A DNA stretch of 64,000 bases from the NCBI GenBank assembly GCA_910591455.2, contig OU342820.1, forward strand, positions 6,066,206-6,130,205, given 5' to 3'. This DNA comes from Pholis gunnellus (taxonomy: Eukaryota; Chordata; Actinopteri; Perciformes; Pholidae). Below are positions 1 to 10,027 of the stretch, in pieces. Made by a program: the position numbers and the translations under genes. Below the pieces are notes generated by a model that was not told the DNA's origin, made no database searches, and saw only the letters and a program-made list of their open reading frames with translations. Position 1 is the stretch's first letter. Each line of letters starts with the position of its first letter.

Positions 1-692
1 AGGAATGAAGCGTTTCAAAAGGAACAAGCCCCGGAGAGCTTGGACAGTCTCCCATAAAAGGCAAGCGGGATCATAAAGCACCGCGCTCCCACGGTGGAGC
101 TCAATCTCCAGTTATATTCATTCCCGGCAGCGCTCCCTTACCTTTTCTGTCTGTTCCTGATATATATGAGAGCGGACCTACGTGTACTTTTGACTTGCAG
201 AGCCAATTAATCATCGCGATTACGGTCGCAGACACAGAAATCACTTAGGAGGTGTATTTTAAAGTAAGTGCATGAGAGGGCAAATTTGGGAATCGTAAAT
301 GTTTATTACAAGTACTATTTCTTCAGGTTTGGACTTTGAATGTTTCTTTTCCCATCAGACTTTGTTCGAGCAATGTTGCCGTGTAAGTTGTCGAGTGAAA
401 CATTATTATAACAGAAGAGAATAACAGCGGCCAAAGCCAACAATATAGGAAGAGTCTCCTTTGATGTTCGCTTCAAGGCTTTTTCATTTGAGGAGTTATG
501 TTCTGCTCCTCACCGAGGAAAATGCTGCATTATCTCAGTGACTGACTTCGTGCATCTTTGGAGTTGTTATTTACTACTCGCCACATCAACACAGCTGCAT
601 GCGTGATAGACTCTCTGTCTGCCGAGAGCATTAAACTGTGCGCCATCTATGAATAAAACAGTGGAGGGAAAAGCGCCGCGCCGCCGTCTCAC
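1..692 (-). other. grin2b: Intron downstream of the last visible grin2b exon (partial)
   Basis: This is the start of the intron that follows the S2 exon ending at 693, with donor GTGAGA on the minus strand. The next exon should encode the end of S2 and M4, starting around the family motif EMEELE, and I could not find it here in any frame. It therefore lies to the left of the window. The sequence is unique-looking, moderately AT-rich, and holds no recognisable gene or repeat. Confidence 0.8.
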
Positions 693-880
693 CGTCTCCG
701 AAGAGCTGCAGGATGGCCAGGTCCACGTGCCGCTTCCAGATCGACTCCTTCTGGATGGCGATGCCGTACCCCGTGGTGGCGAAGATGTAGCCGCTGCCGA
801 TGGTCACCAGCTTGCAGCCCTCGTCCCTGCCGGCCATGTAGTTGAGTACGGCCGCGTCGTAAATGAAAGCGTCTAGTTTG
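693..880 (-). CDS. grin2b: grin2b exon: second half of S2 ligand-binding lobe (12th and last visible exon)
   Basis: This exon encodes the lower lobe (S2) of the glutamate-binding domain. The translation begins GKLDAFIYDAAVLNY and runs through AGRDEGCKLVTIGSG to LQLFGDG. The aspartate in LDAFIYDAAVL corresponds to the glutamate-amine ligand (human GluN2B D732), and the Cys in EGCKL is one of the conserved S2 cysteines. The acceptor is CATTAG after a CT-rich tract and the donor is GTGAGA. It enters with one base completing a Gly codon split with the previous exon and leaves in phase 1. Its 188 nt equals the mammalian exon length as I recall it. The stretch YIFATTGYGIA resembles GluN2A more than mammalian GluN2B (KVFASTGYGIA), but flanking exons are clearly GluN2B-like. 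There is no stop or frameshift; the coding sequence continues left of the window. Confidence 0.95.
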
Positions 881-1316
881 CTAATGAAAAAGAGAGAGAG
901 AGGGAGAAAGAAGAGAGTGAGAGAGAGACAGGTTACAATTAATTAGCACTTAGGAGTCAGACATCACAGCTACACCATTCCAATTAACCTGCTAAATAAC
1001 TCTAAGCTGCTGATAAGTGTAATAGACTTCCACTTGGTTTGCCAAAGGCTGGAGCTGGCACGCGGGCCGGCGGAAAAAAGCACACTTTATGAAGGAGGGG
1101 GAGTTATTCAGCTACAATATGCTCACATGCAGACTAGGAGGAGAGACAGAAACGGGGAACTTCAGCATCGATTGGCTTTGGAACTATTCGCCCCACAAAT
1201 ATACATTGTTCAAACATAAACGTGATCCTTTGAACTCATTTCACGAGGAAATTTTTTTTGTAAATTTGTTGTTTTTTTTTTACAACGAAACTAAATGAGA
1301 CACTTTAGTTTCTCAC
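881..1316 (-). other. grin2b: Intron between the two S2 exons
   Basis: A 436-bp GT-AG intron. On the transcribed strand its 3' end carries a long imperfect CT tract (plus-strand GA, about 889-929) that serves as the polypyrimidine tract of the 693-880 exon. The remainder is unique sequence with a T-rich stretch on the plus strand near 1252-1280. No gene is seen. Confidence 0.9.
889..929 (-). promoter_or_regulatory. (CT)-rich polypyrimidine tract at 3' splice site
   Basis: The tract is GA-rich on the plus strand and CT-rich in the transcript. It spans about 9 to 49 nt upstream of the AG that precedes the S2 exon. It fits U2AF and PTB binding; any role beyond basic splicing is inference. Confidence 0.6.
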
Positions 1317-1477
1317 CCGGCCTTGAGACTCCCCAGAGCTTCGTTGACGTTTTTCTGATGGAACTTTGTCATGTAGCCGTGCATCTCCGGATAGTTGTTC
1401 CTAATGTTCCTCTCCGTACTCCCGTTTGGGACGGTGCCGAACCGAAACGGAGGCGAGAAGTCGTTGGGACTCTGGAA
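1317..1477 (-). CDS. grin2b: grin2b exon: M3-S2 linker and start of S2 lobe
   Basis: This exon encodes the M3-S2 linker and first part of S2. The translation begins FQSPNDFSPPFRFGTVPNG, followed by STERNIRNNYPEMHGYMTKF, and ends at ALGSLKAG with the Gly codon split 2+1 over the junction. The GSTERN motif supplies the Ser and Thr that bind the gamma-carboxylate of glutamate in GluN2 subunits, and it is intact. The acceptor is GTTTAG and the donor is GTGAGA. The length of 161 nt and phases 0 to 2 match the family as I recall it. One difference from mammals is FQSP in place of FQRP at the start. The exon joins in frame to its neighbours on both sides. Confidence 0.95.
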
Positions 1478-1503
1478 CTAAACACGGAGGACGGAGCGCG
1501 GAC

Positions 1504-1557
<54 letters not shown>

Positions 1558-1635
1558 GCATGTGAAGCGTGGACTTTATTACGTTAAAAGGTGCAGGTGA
1601 GAATAAGAAAAAAAACTGAAAACCTTCCATCTTAC
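1478..1635 (-). other. grin2b: Short intron between M3 exon and S2 exon
   Basis: A 158-bp GT-AG intron, about a third of which is a (CT)n microsatellite on the transcribed strand (plus-strand GA, 1504-1557). Confidence 0.9.
1504..1557 (+). repeat. (GA)n microsatellite in a short intron
   Basis: A near-perfect GA repeat with one extra G near 1530. In the transcript it is a (CU)n tract 27-80 nt upstream of the 3' splice site of the 1317-1477 exon. Confidence 0.95.
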
Positions 1636-1865
1636 CTTTTTGTCTGAGAGACCAGTTACCTGGTCCACATATTCCTCCTGGATCATGAAAGCGGCCAGGT
1701 TGGCAGTGTAGGAGGCCAGGAAGATGACAGCAAAGAAGGCCCACACCGACACCATGATCTTACTGGTGGTGCCTTTGGGGTTCTGCACCGGCACGGAGTT
1801 GTTAAACACCAGACCCCACAGCAGCCAGATGGCCTTACCGATGGTGAAGGATGGACCGTGAGGCT
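1636..1865 (-). CDS. grin2b: grin2b exon: M2 pore loop and M3
   Basis: This exon encodes the ion-selectivity loop and the gate helix. After the split Glu codon it reads PHGPSFTIGKAIWLLWGLVF, then NNSVPVQNPKGTTSK, then the M3 helix with SYTANLAAFMIQEEYVDQV, ending GLSDKK. The Asn pair after GLVF includes the GluN2 N-site and N+1 residues controlling Mg2+ block and Ca2+ permeability. SYTANLAAF is the nearly invariant gating motif. The acceptor is TTTCAG and the donor GTAAGA. Length 230 nt and phases 1 to 0 agree with the family. It is the most conserved exon here, with no broken residue. Confidence 0.98.
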
Positions 1866-2032
1866 CTGAAAGAAACACGGACGGATCAGCTTTGGTTTTG
1901 AAACCGGTGCGTGGGTCACACAGTCGGTCCCGCTGTCACTGGTCTGTCTCCAGCCGAGCAGCGCCTTTTGCTCTGTAGAATGAAACCTAATGTCTTATTT
2001 GACTCCTGGACCAGTCCAAATCTGTTGGACGA

Positions 2033-2309
2033 ACTGGAATTTGAATAACTTTGGTGATCACGCGACTTTTCATGTCACAATCACGTCAAATGTTCAATTT
2101 GTCCATTACTGTCGTTTATGACCAAATACCTGCAAAACTAATGGCATTCCCATCAGCCTCAGCTGCACCTTTCAGTGCTAACAAGTTAGCATGCTAGTTA
2201 GCTAACTTGCTAAACACGTGCTAAACATCAGCCCGTCTTTGTGAGCATGTTGCCACGTTACCGTTTAGCATTTAGTAGCCCCACAGAGCTGCTAGCATGG
2301 CTATAGACG
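2033..2309 (+). repeat. Degenerate interspersed repeat, family A, copy 1
   Basis: It shares an ordered series of words with the copy at about 50300-50818, including GACCAAATACCTGCAAA, CATTCCCA followed by CAGCCTCA, and GTTAGCATG/GCTAGC-rich motifs, ending near CAGAGCTGCTAGCATGG. This pattern recurs in percomorph introns as far as I recall. No coding capacity is visible and the ends are approximate. Confidence 0.65.
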
Positions 2310-3124
2310 TGTTATGTCCGATCACTTATATGAGCTCTATACAACATACATCACACATGTGTCACACATTCATGTATTTCTTGTATAATTTAGGGAACTG
2401 TGTTGGTCCAATTCACCAGTGAGCTGGCAGCAGACCGGTTCATTCCAGCCATTGTGCTGCGATAAGCAGTCGGTTCATAATTCGTTGTGTGGGTATGTGT
2501 GAGCGCGTGAGAGAGGACGAGAGAGCGTGCGCGCGAGCGCGTGGGTGTGTATTGTTGTGTGGGGCTTTTGTTCACGGACGAACTGACTTTATCGTGCCAA
2601 ACATCTCCTCCGTGAAGTTTTGTGAAGAAAGTTGCTTAAATGAATCGGGCAGAGACTTTACAAATCTGCAGTCAGGCCATTGATACATTGTTGCGTCGAA
2701 TCCTTTGAGTCCAAACTTCGATCTGCACTCTTCGTGATACCAAACTCCCACCGCGCAACAAACAGAGACAAAAACAAGGAGGCACACAGAGAAGAGAACA
2801 GCGCTTTAGGGAGGAGAGCATCTTCTCCAGAACATGATGAAGGATGAGAAGAATGAAGGAAAAAGATAGCCATTGTCTATATATAGCCACATCAGAGAGC
2901 TGTGGGAAGACATTGATTATTTTTTTTTTGTTTCTTATCTTTTTTGGCTGGGGGAGATCTAACACAAAACTAGCCCCTAGCTGTCAAGAGCTGACACGTG
3001 ATTTTTTTTTTGGGAAATATGGAAATGAATGCAAAAGCCTTGTTCGGTGTGAAGGAAGCAGCACTTGAGGTGTGTTGGATCCCAGGCAGTGAGACACACC
3101 TGTGAAGGATCAAAGGAGAGCAGC

Positions 3125-3163
3125 GTGGAGGAGGAGGAGGAGGAGGAGGAGGAGGAGGAGAAC
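3125..3163 (+). repeat. (GAG)n trinucleotide repeat
   Basis: About 12 GAG/GGA units inside an intron. Open frames over it are poly-Glu or poly-Arg artefacts. Confidence 0.9.
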
Positions 3164-4359
3164 GAAGTCATCGGGTCAGCGAGGAAGGCTGGTCTATATG
3201 TGGAGGCGGGCACCGCGGTCTGTTTGTGCATGTCTGTGTCTCCGTCGGTCTTTGTGCACCGCGAGACAATTTTGCACAACTGCAGAGAGAAAGCATCAGC
3301 CTGCAGAGCCGGACCCCGTGCGCCCCCGTTTGGTGCAAAGGACTAGTTACAGCATTACTCATCGCACGCCGCCATGTTCTCCGCATATACTTTGGATCCT
3401 CGACCGCTGACTTCACCAGCAAAGATGAAAGCGTTCCACGGTTTTACTCCCTCGTTGAATGTTGGGAGTTTGGTGGACACTCGATTTGGATTCCAACATC
3501 AGACTGTTTTTATTGCCAAAAACAATTTCACCGCTTTCATGTGCTGGTGATAATCTCACATCCAGGACTTTTTAATGTTGGCCGCCTAACATTCTGCTAG
3601 TCAGACGCTATTCAGAAAATCAGATACCTGACAAAAGGCCAGAAACTTAAAGCCAACAGCAAACCGAACACCGGGGAGGGCTGGTACTGGTGGGGGTGTG
3701 AGCCACCAACGTCCAGTTCCATCATTTCATCTATCAACTTATCAGTGCAAATGGTAGTTTGATGCCACAAGAAAGGGAGTAAATGAGAATATTAGAGGCA
3801 TCTGACACGGCATGTGTGTTAGAAGTGAGATTTTCAGATTCACCAAACATCATCACTGCATATCAAAAGGCAACCCTGTCACCAATGAAATGCACTTATC
3901 CTTCATCCAGATCCTTCATTTGTGAACCACTGGACAAAAATATATAATTATTATATATCACTCACGTACTTTGTGCTTCAAATCAGTGTTGACATTTTCA
4001 ATATTGAACCAGCACCTTGATCTGATGACCGTAAAGATAGCGCCTTGGGCTGCTCATGTTCAGCATGAACAGTTTGTGTTGAGACACACTCACGGTAAGA
4101 CGCTTTGTTGTCTTGTAGATAAACGTTATCTGGACGGCATTACTGTGCGAGTGCTGAAAACTCTCGCTTTCATTCCAAAGTATTACGTCACTTTGAGCGC
4201 ATGTTGCCATCATTTCTCTGGTAAATTCAACCTGAGCGTGCTCTCCCATCTGGTGCGGTCTGAGAGATGGAGGAGGCAGCGCGGCCAGAAAATATCTGCA
4301 TCCATTTACATCTATATCCTCAAACAAGTGCAACCCTCCCCCAACAGGTACCATAGACC

Positions 4360-4363
<4 letters not shown>

Positions 4364-4413
<50 letters not shown>
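4364..4413 (+). repeat. (TG)n microsatellite beside the M1-exon donor
   Basis: Twenty-five TG units. In the minus-strand transcript it is (CA)n starting 17 nt past the exon/intron junction of the M1 exon. CA repeats are known hnRNP L binding sites; regulation here is inference. Confidence 0.95.
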
Positions 4414-4414
<1 letters not shown>

Positions 4415-4430
4415 AGCTGGAGCCTCTCAC

Positions 4431-4556
4431 CTTTGCCGTCAGCCAGACAGCGGTTGTAGCCCACAGGGCTGAAGTACTCGAATATAAACACAGCCATTGC
4501 TGACACCAGCAACAGCATCACGAACATCATCACCCACACATCCGCGCTGAAGGGCT
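4431..4556 (-). CDS. grin2b: grin2b exon: pre-M1 and transmembrane segment M1
   Basis: This exon encodes the pre-M1 helix and M1. After the Glu codon split 1+2 it reads PFSADVWVMMFVMLLLVSAM, then AVFIFEYFSPVGYNRCLADG and K. The hydrophobic stretch WVMMFVMLLLVSAMAVFIF is M1. The tail PVGYNRCLADG is the GluN2B form; GluN2A has NRNLAKG and GluN2D NRSLATG, so this is one basis for the subtype call. The acceptor is TCCAG after a long pyrimidine tract and the donor is GTGAGA. Length 126 nt with phase 1 at both ends, as in the family. Confidence 0.97.
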
Positions 4557-5233
4557 CTGGAGGGCAGGAGGGAGGGAAGAGAGGAGAGGGAGAGATGAAG
4601 GGAGACGAGGGAGGGAGGGAGGACAGATATTAGGACAAGAGAAGAGAGGGGGGGGGGGGGGAGGTGTGTAGGAAGGCAGAAGACGGGGGAGACATCAGGA
4701 GAGGGAGGAAGAGGGAGAAAAGAGCGAGGGCGGCAGAGAGAGAGAGTGAGAGAGAGAGAGAGAGAGGAAGTGAAAAAAAGCGAGAGAGGGCAAGAGAGAT
4801 ATGCAAATGTGGAGCGCCAGATTGAGAAGAGGAAGGAAGAGTAAGAGAAATGGAGTGGGAGTGGGAAATATAAGAGGGCAAAGAGACAGGGAGCGAAAGA
4901 GAGAATACATAAACAGTTAGCCATATTATCGGGCACTGCAGTCTGCCTCCTCATCATACAAACACATTCAAACATGGCTCATGTGTCCACCAAATCACTT
5001 TAAGTTCTAAAGGTGTACAAATGGAGCCCAAAGGTGACCAGACAAAGTCATGTACAGATTACATTATGCTCAAACTTCGGCTAAACTCATTCCAAAAGAG
5101 TCAAACAATCTGTACAGTTTGTGAGCGTAAACCTCCACCAGGAGGAGGAGGAGGAGGAGGAGGAGGAGGAGGAGGAGGAGGAGGAGGAGGAGGAGGCTGT
5201 TGGTGAGCAGGGCCGGATGCTGCGGCCGCTCAC
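4557..5233 (-). other. grin2b: Intron between S1 exon and M1 exon, purine-rich on plus strand
   Basis: A 677-bp GT-AG intron. From 4557 to about 4915 the plus strand is almost pure purine (GA, GGA, a G14 run at 4648-4661), so the transcript is a very long polypyrimidine stretch leading to the M1-exon acceptor. A unique AT-richer block follows, then (AGG)n at 5141-5196. Confidence 0.9.
5141..5196 (+). repeat. (AGG)n trinucleotide repeat
   Basis: About 18 units. In the transcript it is (CCU)n beginning 37 nt after the donor of the 5234-5387 exon. Confidence 0.95.
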
Positions 5234-5387
5234 CTAAGAAGGCCGAGGGCGAAACTGTGCCATTGCTACGGGAGACCATGACGCTGATGCCCGTCTCGAT
5301 GAAGGGGACGGAAAAGTCGATGACCTCTGACCTCTCCTCGTTGATGGTCAAGGAGCCGACGGCCATGTGGGCGTTTTTCAACACCAC
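5234..5387 (-). CDS. grin2b: grin2b exon: S1 lobe, glutamate-binding arginine, S1-M1 linker
   Basis: This exon encodes the end of the S1 half of the ligand-binding domain. The translation starts VVLKNAHMAVGSLTINEERS and continues EVIDFSVPFIETGISVMVSR then SNGTVSPSAFL. The Arg in NEERSEV corresponds to the invariant arginine that holds the alpha-carboxylate of glutamate (human GluN2B R519). MAVGSLTINEER is strongly conserved across GluN2. The acceptor is TACCAG and the donor is GTGAGC. Length 154 nt, phase 0 in and 1 out, as expected. VLKNAH replaces the mammalian VMKRAY, a surface change. Confidence 0.97.
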
Positions 5388-6373
5388 CTGGTAGAGAAGG
5401 TGGACAAGCACAAAGACGAAGAGCGGCCATTATTCAAACGTCTGTCGTGAAACTTTTCCCCCCCCGAGGAGAAATGTCTCGTTTGAAAAACATTCCAAAA
5501 AAACCAAATCAAGATATCACAGCCATGAGTTCATTTGAGGGTGACTGTGCTGGGAGTCTGAAGGCGGACATTCTACCCGGTCCCGTGCATTTCTTGGTCC
5601 ATTCTGTTGGTCCTGCTCTTCTTTCTTCTGGACGAATGAGTAAATGGGACTGAGCCTCCTCAGCAATCTTAATACATCAGCAATAAATATTAGGTTTTAG
5701 TGTCAGCGCCTATAACCCGAGAGCAATATCTTCTGTCTAGACGCATCGCTTTTACGCTGATGTTCAGCAATCATGAAGACAGAATCCATTCCCCTGAAAT
5801 AGCCGTTTTTCAACCGACCGCTTTTGCGGTTCGGCAGCAAGCTCATTCCGAGTAAAAGGGGAAAAGCCAGCGGCGCTATCACGGCTGTCTCTGTTATATA
5901 CGTGTATAAAGCATGCAGCGGATTCAGGCACTCTCTCCGTTAAGCTGTCGAAAAAGTATTTTGGGGGGAATGCAGGAAATAAAACATTAAAACACGGACA
6001 TTAAAGCAGATCGGACAGGTTTGAGGGGAAAGTACATCTTTCTTTAAAAAAAGCATTAGAATGAGCTATAGGGGAAGCAATGAAACACAACAAACAGCTC
6101 GGAGTGGACACGCGTGATGCGCGTACCCGGGGAGGAAGAAGAAGTGGGTTACCACAGTGGGTCATGGCTGCTTGAAATAGCCGCCCCAATGCCTCTCCTC
6201 CTTCGACCTGCCTCGCTCCCGTCACTACCTCTGCACTAGGTCGTATATTTAGACCCCAAATCTGTACAGCCCTGCAGCACAAAGGGGACTGTCTTACGGA
6301 GTTAATAAGGCGTTTGCATCTGTGCGAGTCCAAGCTCCAGTGGTGTGCTTCAGCTTTCGGAGTGTGCGCGCGC

Positions 6374-6405
<32 letters not shown>

Positions 6406-7335
6406 GTGTGTGCATATGAGTGAGTCATAAAGGGGAAAAAGACAGAGAGACAGAGAAGCGAGTGAACCTTTGTTCTCCACCTGTGAAGTGGACCTTTACA
6501 GGCGGCGAAGAATATCGCACATCTACTCTGCACATTATCTGCAGTTTTCAAAGTGTTTGTGTCTGCTAGCGTGCGTGCATTTGTAACTTTTTCAGTCTTG
6601 TTTGTTCTGTCAGCAGGCGAGTACGGATGTGCATGTTCACTGTGTGTGTGTGTGTGTGTGTGTGTTGGTGCCTGAATGTGCGAATGTCTCCCCGGGGAGG
6701 AGAGCGAGTCCATCCAGCAGTGTACTCACTTCCCCTCTCTCTCTCTCTCTCTCTCTCTCTCGCTCTCTCCATCTCCCTCCTACGACTTGTTCTCTCAGCG
6801 TTATGAAAGTGACCCGTGTGGGTGTTATTGAGAATGAGTGAGCGAGGATCTGCGTTTGGGTATGTGTCTCAGCTGGTGTGTGTGTGTGTGTGTGTGTATC
6901 TTTATGTGACTGTTCTGGCGAGGCCAAACTCATGTAATCAAGTGTATTGCCTCTAATATTTTAGATTAGGAGTATTAGGGGCAGCACAAGTCAATGCAGC
7001 CCGTGAAATCTGACACAGACTGCCAGAATCGAGTTATGACAAAATGTCGGCCATCTTAAAGCCTTCATTGATTTGTATTCTTCCCTTTTTTGATCTTTTT
7101 CTTTTCTTTTCAAGCTGTGGCAAGTTATGCAACGGCCCTCAGTTATCTCTGTGAGTGTCCAGGAGTGTGCATAGGCACATCCTAGAGGGTGTGGGTGTGT
7201 GTGTGTGTGTGTGTGTGTCAGCATCAGCGCAGACTCTGGTCCATTAAGGGTGAGAGATATACTGTAGTTTTGGCCTCGTTCCAACTGTAGAAGAACACGG
7301 GTTAGTTGTGTTAGATACAGCAGATATACGGTGTG

Positions 7336-7373
<38 letters not shown>

Positions 7374-7526
7374 GAGAGATACAGTGACATTACGAGTGTG
7401 TCCTCTCTGTCCACATATAGAAACAGTCTGGGTGTGTGCGCCTGTCTGTGTCCATGTGTCCGCATTCACGCATGGGTTCTTTTATTCTTGTCATTGTTCA
7501 TGCATAAGTGTCCCTTGTCTGTGCCT

Positions 7527-7593
<67 letters not shown>
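6374..7593 (+). repeat. Cluster of (TG)n and (TC)n microsatellites
   Basis: Six TG blocks and one TC block lie within 1.2 kb. The longest, at 7532-7593, has 31 TG units. The spacers are themselves TG-biased degenerate sequence, suggesting repeated slippage and decay of older repeats. Confidence 0.85.
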
Positions 7594-7601
<8 letters not shown>

Positions 7602-8382
7602 ATCCATCCTCCTAATAACCATTCGTCTGCGGAGGAGAGGAGGCGGCGGCACATTACGGCGCTTTTAGTCCGGAGGATGGCGTTTATTACAGGTGACCAC
7701 ACTTCCAGCTCAGTGCCCACTAAAGACACTTAACTGGCTTTATGTAACAGATGAAATGGGTCAGTTTAATGTAAATTGAAGAGCAAAAGTTTGGAAATAG
7801 ACACGCCACCTTGACTGTGACTTCTGAAGGTTGCTCAAACTTCGGCGTCCGCACAAAGAGATACCGAGCGTGTCGTCAACCTGCGACCTTTGGGCTCCTA
7901 TCGATCCGTTTGCTTCCTGAAGTAATAGCCAAAGGCAGACAGCAGGGCTGTGGGTTTGAGCACGAGAACCGACAGCGACCTTACCTCGGGACCAATGTCG
8001 ATGAGGGAATGTTTGGAGAACCAAAGTGAACTGTCGCAGCTGGCTGAACAGCACGCACCCTCGGGTGAGGGGCTTAGCCCATCCGACGTAAGTGTTCGGC
8101 CTGTCGGGCTGAGGGTTGACCCGGAAAAGGAAAGCTCATACATAACTCGAGGTTTGCAAACACACTTCGGAGAGGAAACGAACCCTTCCGATAGCTCCAA
8201 GAGAAGCTAAATATAGCAAAAAAAGAGTATCACAGACTGGAACTCTGTCTGCCCTTTGACCTTTTCCTCTTCCTCATCTCAAACACCAATGAGCACACAG
8301 CTTTGTCTTGTTTGCGGTGTTAAAGCCATCTAAATGTAAAATGTGCACTTCAGCTGCCAGACGTCAAAAAAAAAAAAGAAAT

Positions 8383-8760
8383 GATTTGCAGATGATACAA
8401 ATTTGATTTTGGACAAAGTACAACTGGGAAAAGAAATTGAAACTTTGAAAGCTTTTTACTTCAACAAACTATCTGAATTAAAGATGTTCTTTGGTAATTG
8501 TGTAACAAACGTACAAAGCAAACTTATGCTAAGTGATGCTGAAACTGAAAAGGAGTCTGAAATCAATAAGATGTCGGGTGTGATGATAGACGATAAACCA
8601 TAGAGATGATATCAGAGCAAAGATCTATTGAATTACTGTACAAGTCCCGTTCACTTATACAACCATATGTTAGTTATTGTGTGGAAGTATGGGAAACACA
8701 TATAAAACAAATCCAAATCAAATTTGTATACTTCGAAAGGAACTTTTCAGGAACAAACTG
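8383..8760 (+). pseudogene. Degenerate LINE reverse-transcriptase C-terminal fragment
   Basis: A plus-strand reading frame shows the reverse-transcriptase catalytic box remnant ADDTNLIL near 8390, then a helical stretch, then GVMIDDK, the thumb-side motif of non-LTR retrotransposon RTs, followed by a stop near 8602. After a frameshift a second frame reads PYVSYCVEVWETHIKQI, also typical of LINE RTs of the L2/CR1-like kind. It is truncated at both ends and carries stops and a frame change, so it is a dead fragment. It lies opposite to the host gene. The clade is inferred from motif wording only. Confidence 0.75.
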
Positions 8761-9449
8761 GTCATGTAATTAAAGACTCGGTAGTAAAGTGTCAATATGT
8801 CAATATGATTTGAGATGATGCTGTATGGTGTTTTTTCTGGAATCGTGAGGAACTGAAAATGTGTAGCAGACATTGCTAAATACTTTAATGGACAGATAGA
8901 AAAGTGTCTGATCCGAATGGTATGTTGCCGTTAGTGTGCAATGGTCACAGTGTTTTCTACCGTACCGCTTTTGTTGAGAGTCATTTCAATTTCCTATTTT
9001 CCCAAATTGTTGCTGAACACATTTAAATGTCAACTTCTGCACTGACGCCGGACTGCTCGGCGCACCAAACCCTGAAGCTTGTTCTCCTTTCCTGGCCTGG
9101 ACTCGTTGCCAAATGTGTCTCTCTGCATCTTCGCTCTGACGGCTCAAACGTCTTAACACCAACTTCTAAACGGCAGCAGCATTAATAATGATAAGACGGG
9201 TGGCGCAAAGTGTGAATTAGGTGCAATCTCCATTTGCACGCTTTGCCAACAAACTGCACCAATGAGACGGTCATATCATTTACACGTGCATGACCGCGAC
9301 AAGCACAGAGAGGCTTCACTTGTCCTGCAGGCCTCTGACTGAACATGTAGCAGGTTTTCAGATCTGAGTGCTGCTGACAAGAGTGGGCCGCCAAAATAAA
9401 AGTAAGAGACAGACGTAGGAAGACTGACACACACGAGTTATCTCCTCAC

Positions 9450-9621
9450 CTCTCCCACCATGCCGTTCCACGTCCCGTTGATCTTCTTGCCGTGTTTGCC
9501 GTTGGTGACCAGGTAGAGGTCGAAGGTGATCTTCACCGTCTTGGCGATCTTCTTCAGGATGTCGATGCAGAATCCCTTACAGCAGCGCTTTATGTAGATC
9601 CCCGAATCCTTCGTCTGATTG
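9450..9621 (-). CDS. grin2b: grin2b exon: S1 lobe with CCKGFCIDIL motif
   Basis: This exon encodes the core of S1. After a Leu codon split 2+1 it reads NQTKDSGIYIKRCCKGFCID, then ILKKIAKTVKITFDLYLVTN and GKHGKKINGTWNGMVGE. RCCKGFCIDIL contains the conserved S1 cysteines, and YLVTNGKHGKK is the GluN2 loop next to the glycine/glutamate lobe interface. Possible N-glycosylation sites are NQT and NGT. The acceptor is TTGCAG, reached through a C16 tract, and the donor is GTGAGG. Length 172 nt. The loop before CCKGF is two or three residues shorter than mammalian GluN2B. Confidence 0.97.
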
Positions 9622-10027
9622 CTGCAAAGACGGACGAACGGGGGGGGGGGGGGGGACAGACGGACAGGAAAACGAGTCAATCAAAACGTGTACTTCTGTC
9701 TGACTTGGCATGAGTTACTAGTTGTGGTTCGTGATTTGGTGGATCTGGCACTGTCGCTCCCACACCGACGGAGTGTGAAGTGATTCTACCTCTGGCTCTG
9801 TAACGCTGTCGCGGGAAATTAACATCATTCGCCGGCAACATTTAGCCATTTTTCCCTTTTCCCTTTCTACTCCGGTCACTTCTGCAGCAGGTAGTCTCCA
9901 TCTAATTGTGCCAAGTTTAATTTTCACAATAACCTAATACTCAACAGAAATGCATCTCTTTTCGACAATGTGTCCTTACTCTTGTTCCTCTCTGACATAT
10001 CTGGTGTATCTGAGCTGTAAGTCTCAC
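9622..10027 (-). other. grin2b: Intron between linker exon and first S1 exon
   Basis: A 406-bp GT-AG intron. It has a G16 run on the plus strand at 9640-9655 (poly-C in the transcript, 19-34 nt upstream of the acceptor) and is otherwise unique. Confidence 0.9.

Larger units (their letters stand above)
1866..4430 (-). other. grin2b: Intron between M1 exon and M2/M3 exon
   Basis: A 2.6-kb GT-AG intron. It contains a degenerate interspersed repeat (about 2033-2309), a (GAG)n run (about 3125-3163) and a (TG)n microsatellite (4364-4413). Short open frames here translate simple repeats and show no conserved protein. Confidence 0.9.
5388..9449 (-). other. grin2b: Intron between the two S1 exons
   Basis: A 4.06-kb GT-AG intron rich in (TG)n/(CA)n blocks at about 6374-6412, 6640-6665, 6879-6898, 7193-7218, 7330-7372 and 7532-7593, a (TC)n at 6735-6763, and a LINE reverse-transcriptase remnant near 8383-8760. 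The many short open frames are repeat translations. No other gene is seen. Confidence 0.9.

Noticed and set aside
7308..7733. Regularly repeated TG arrays as a CRISPR-like array
   Set aside because: They are dinucleotide slippage repeats of uneven length without constant repeats and spacers, in an animal genome.
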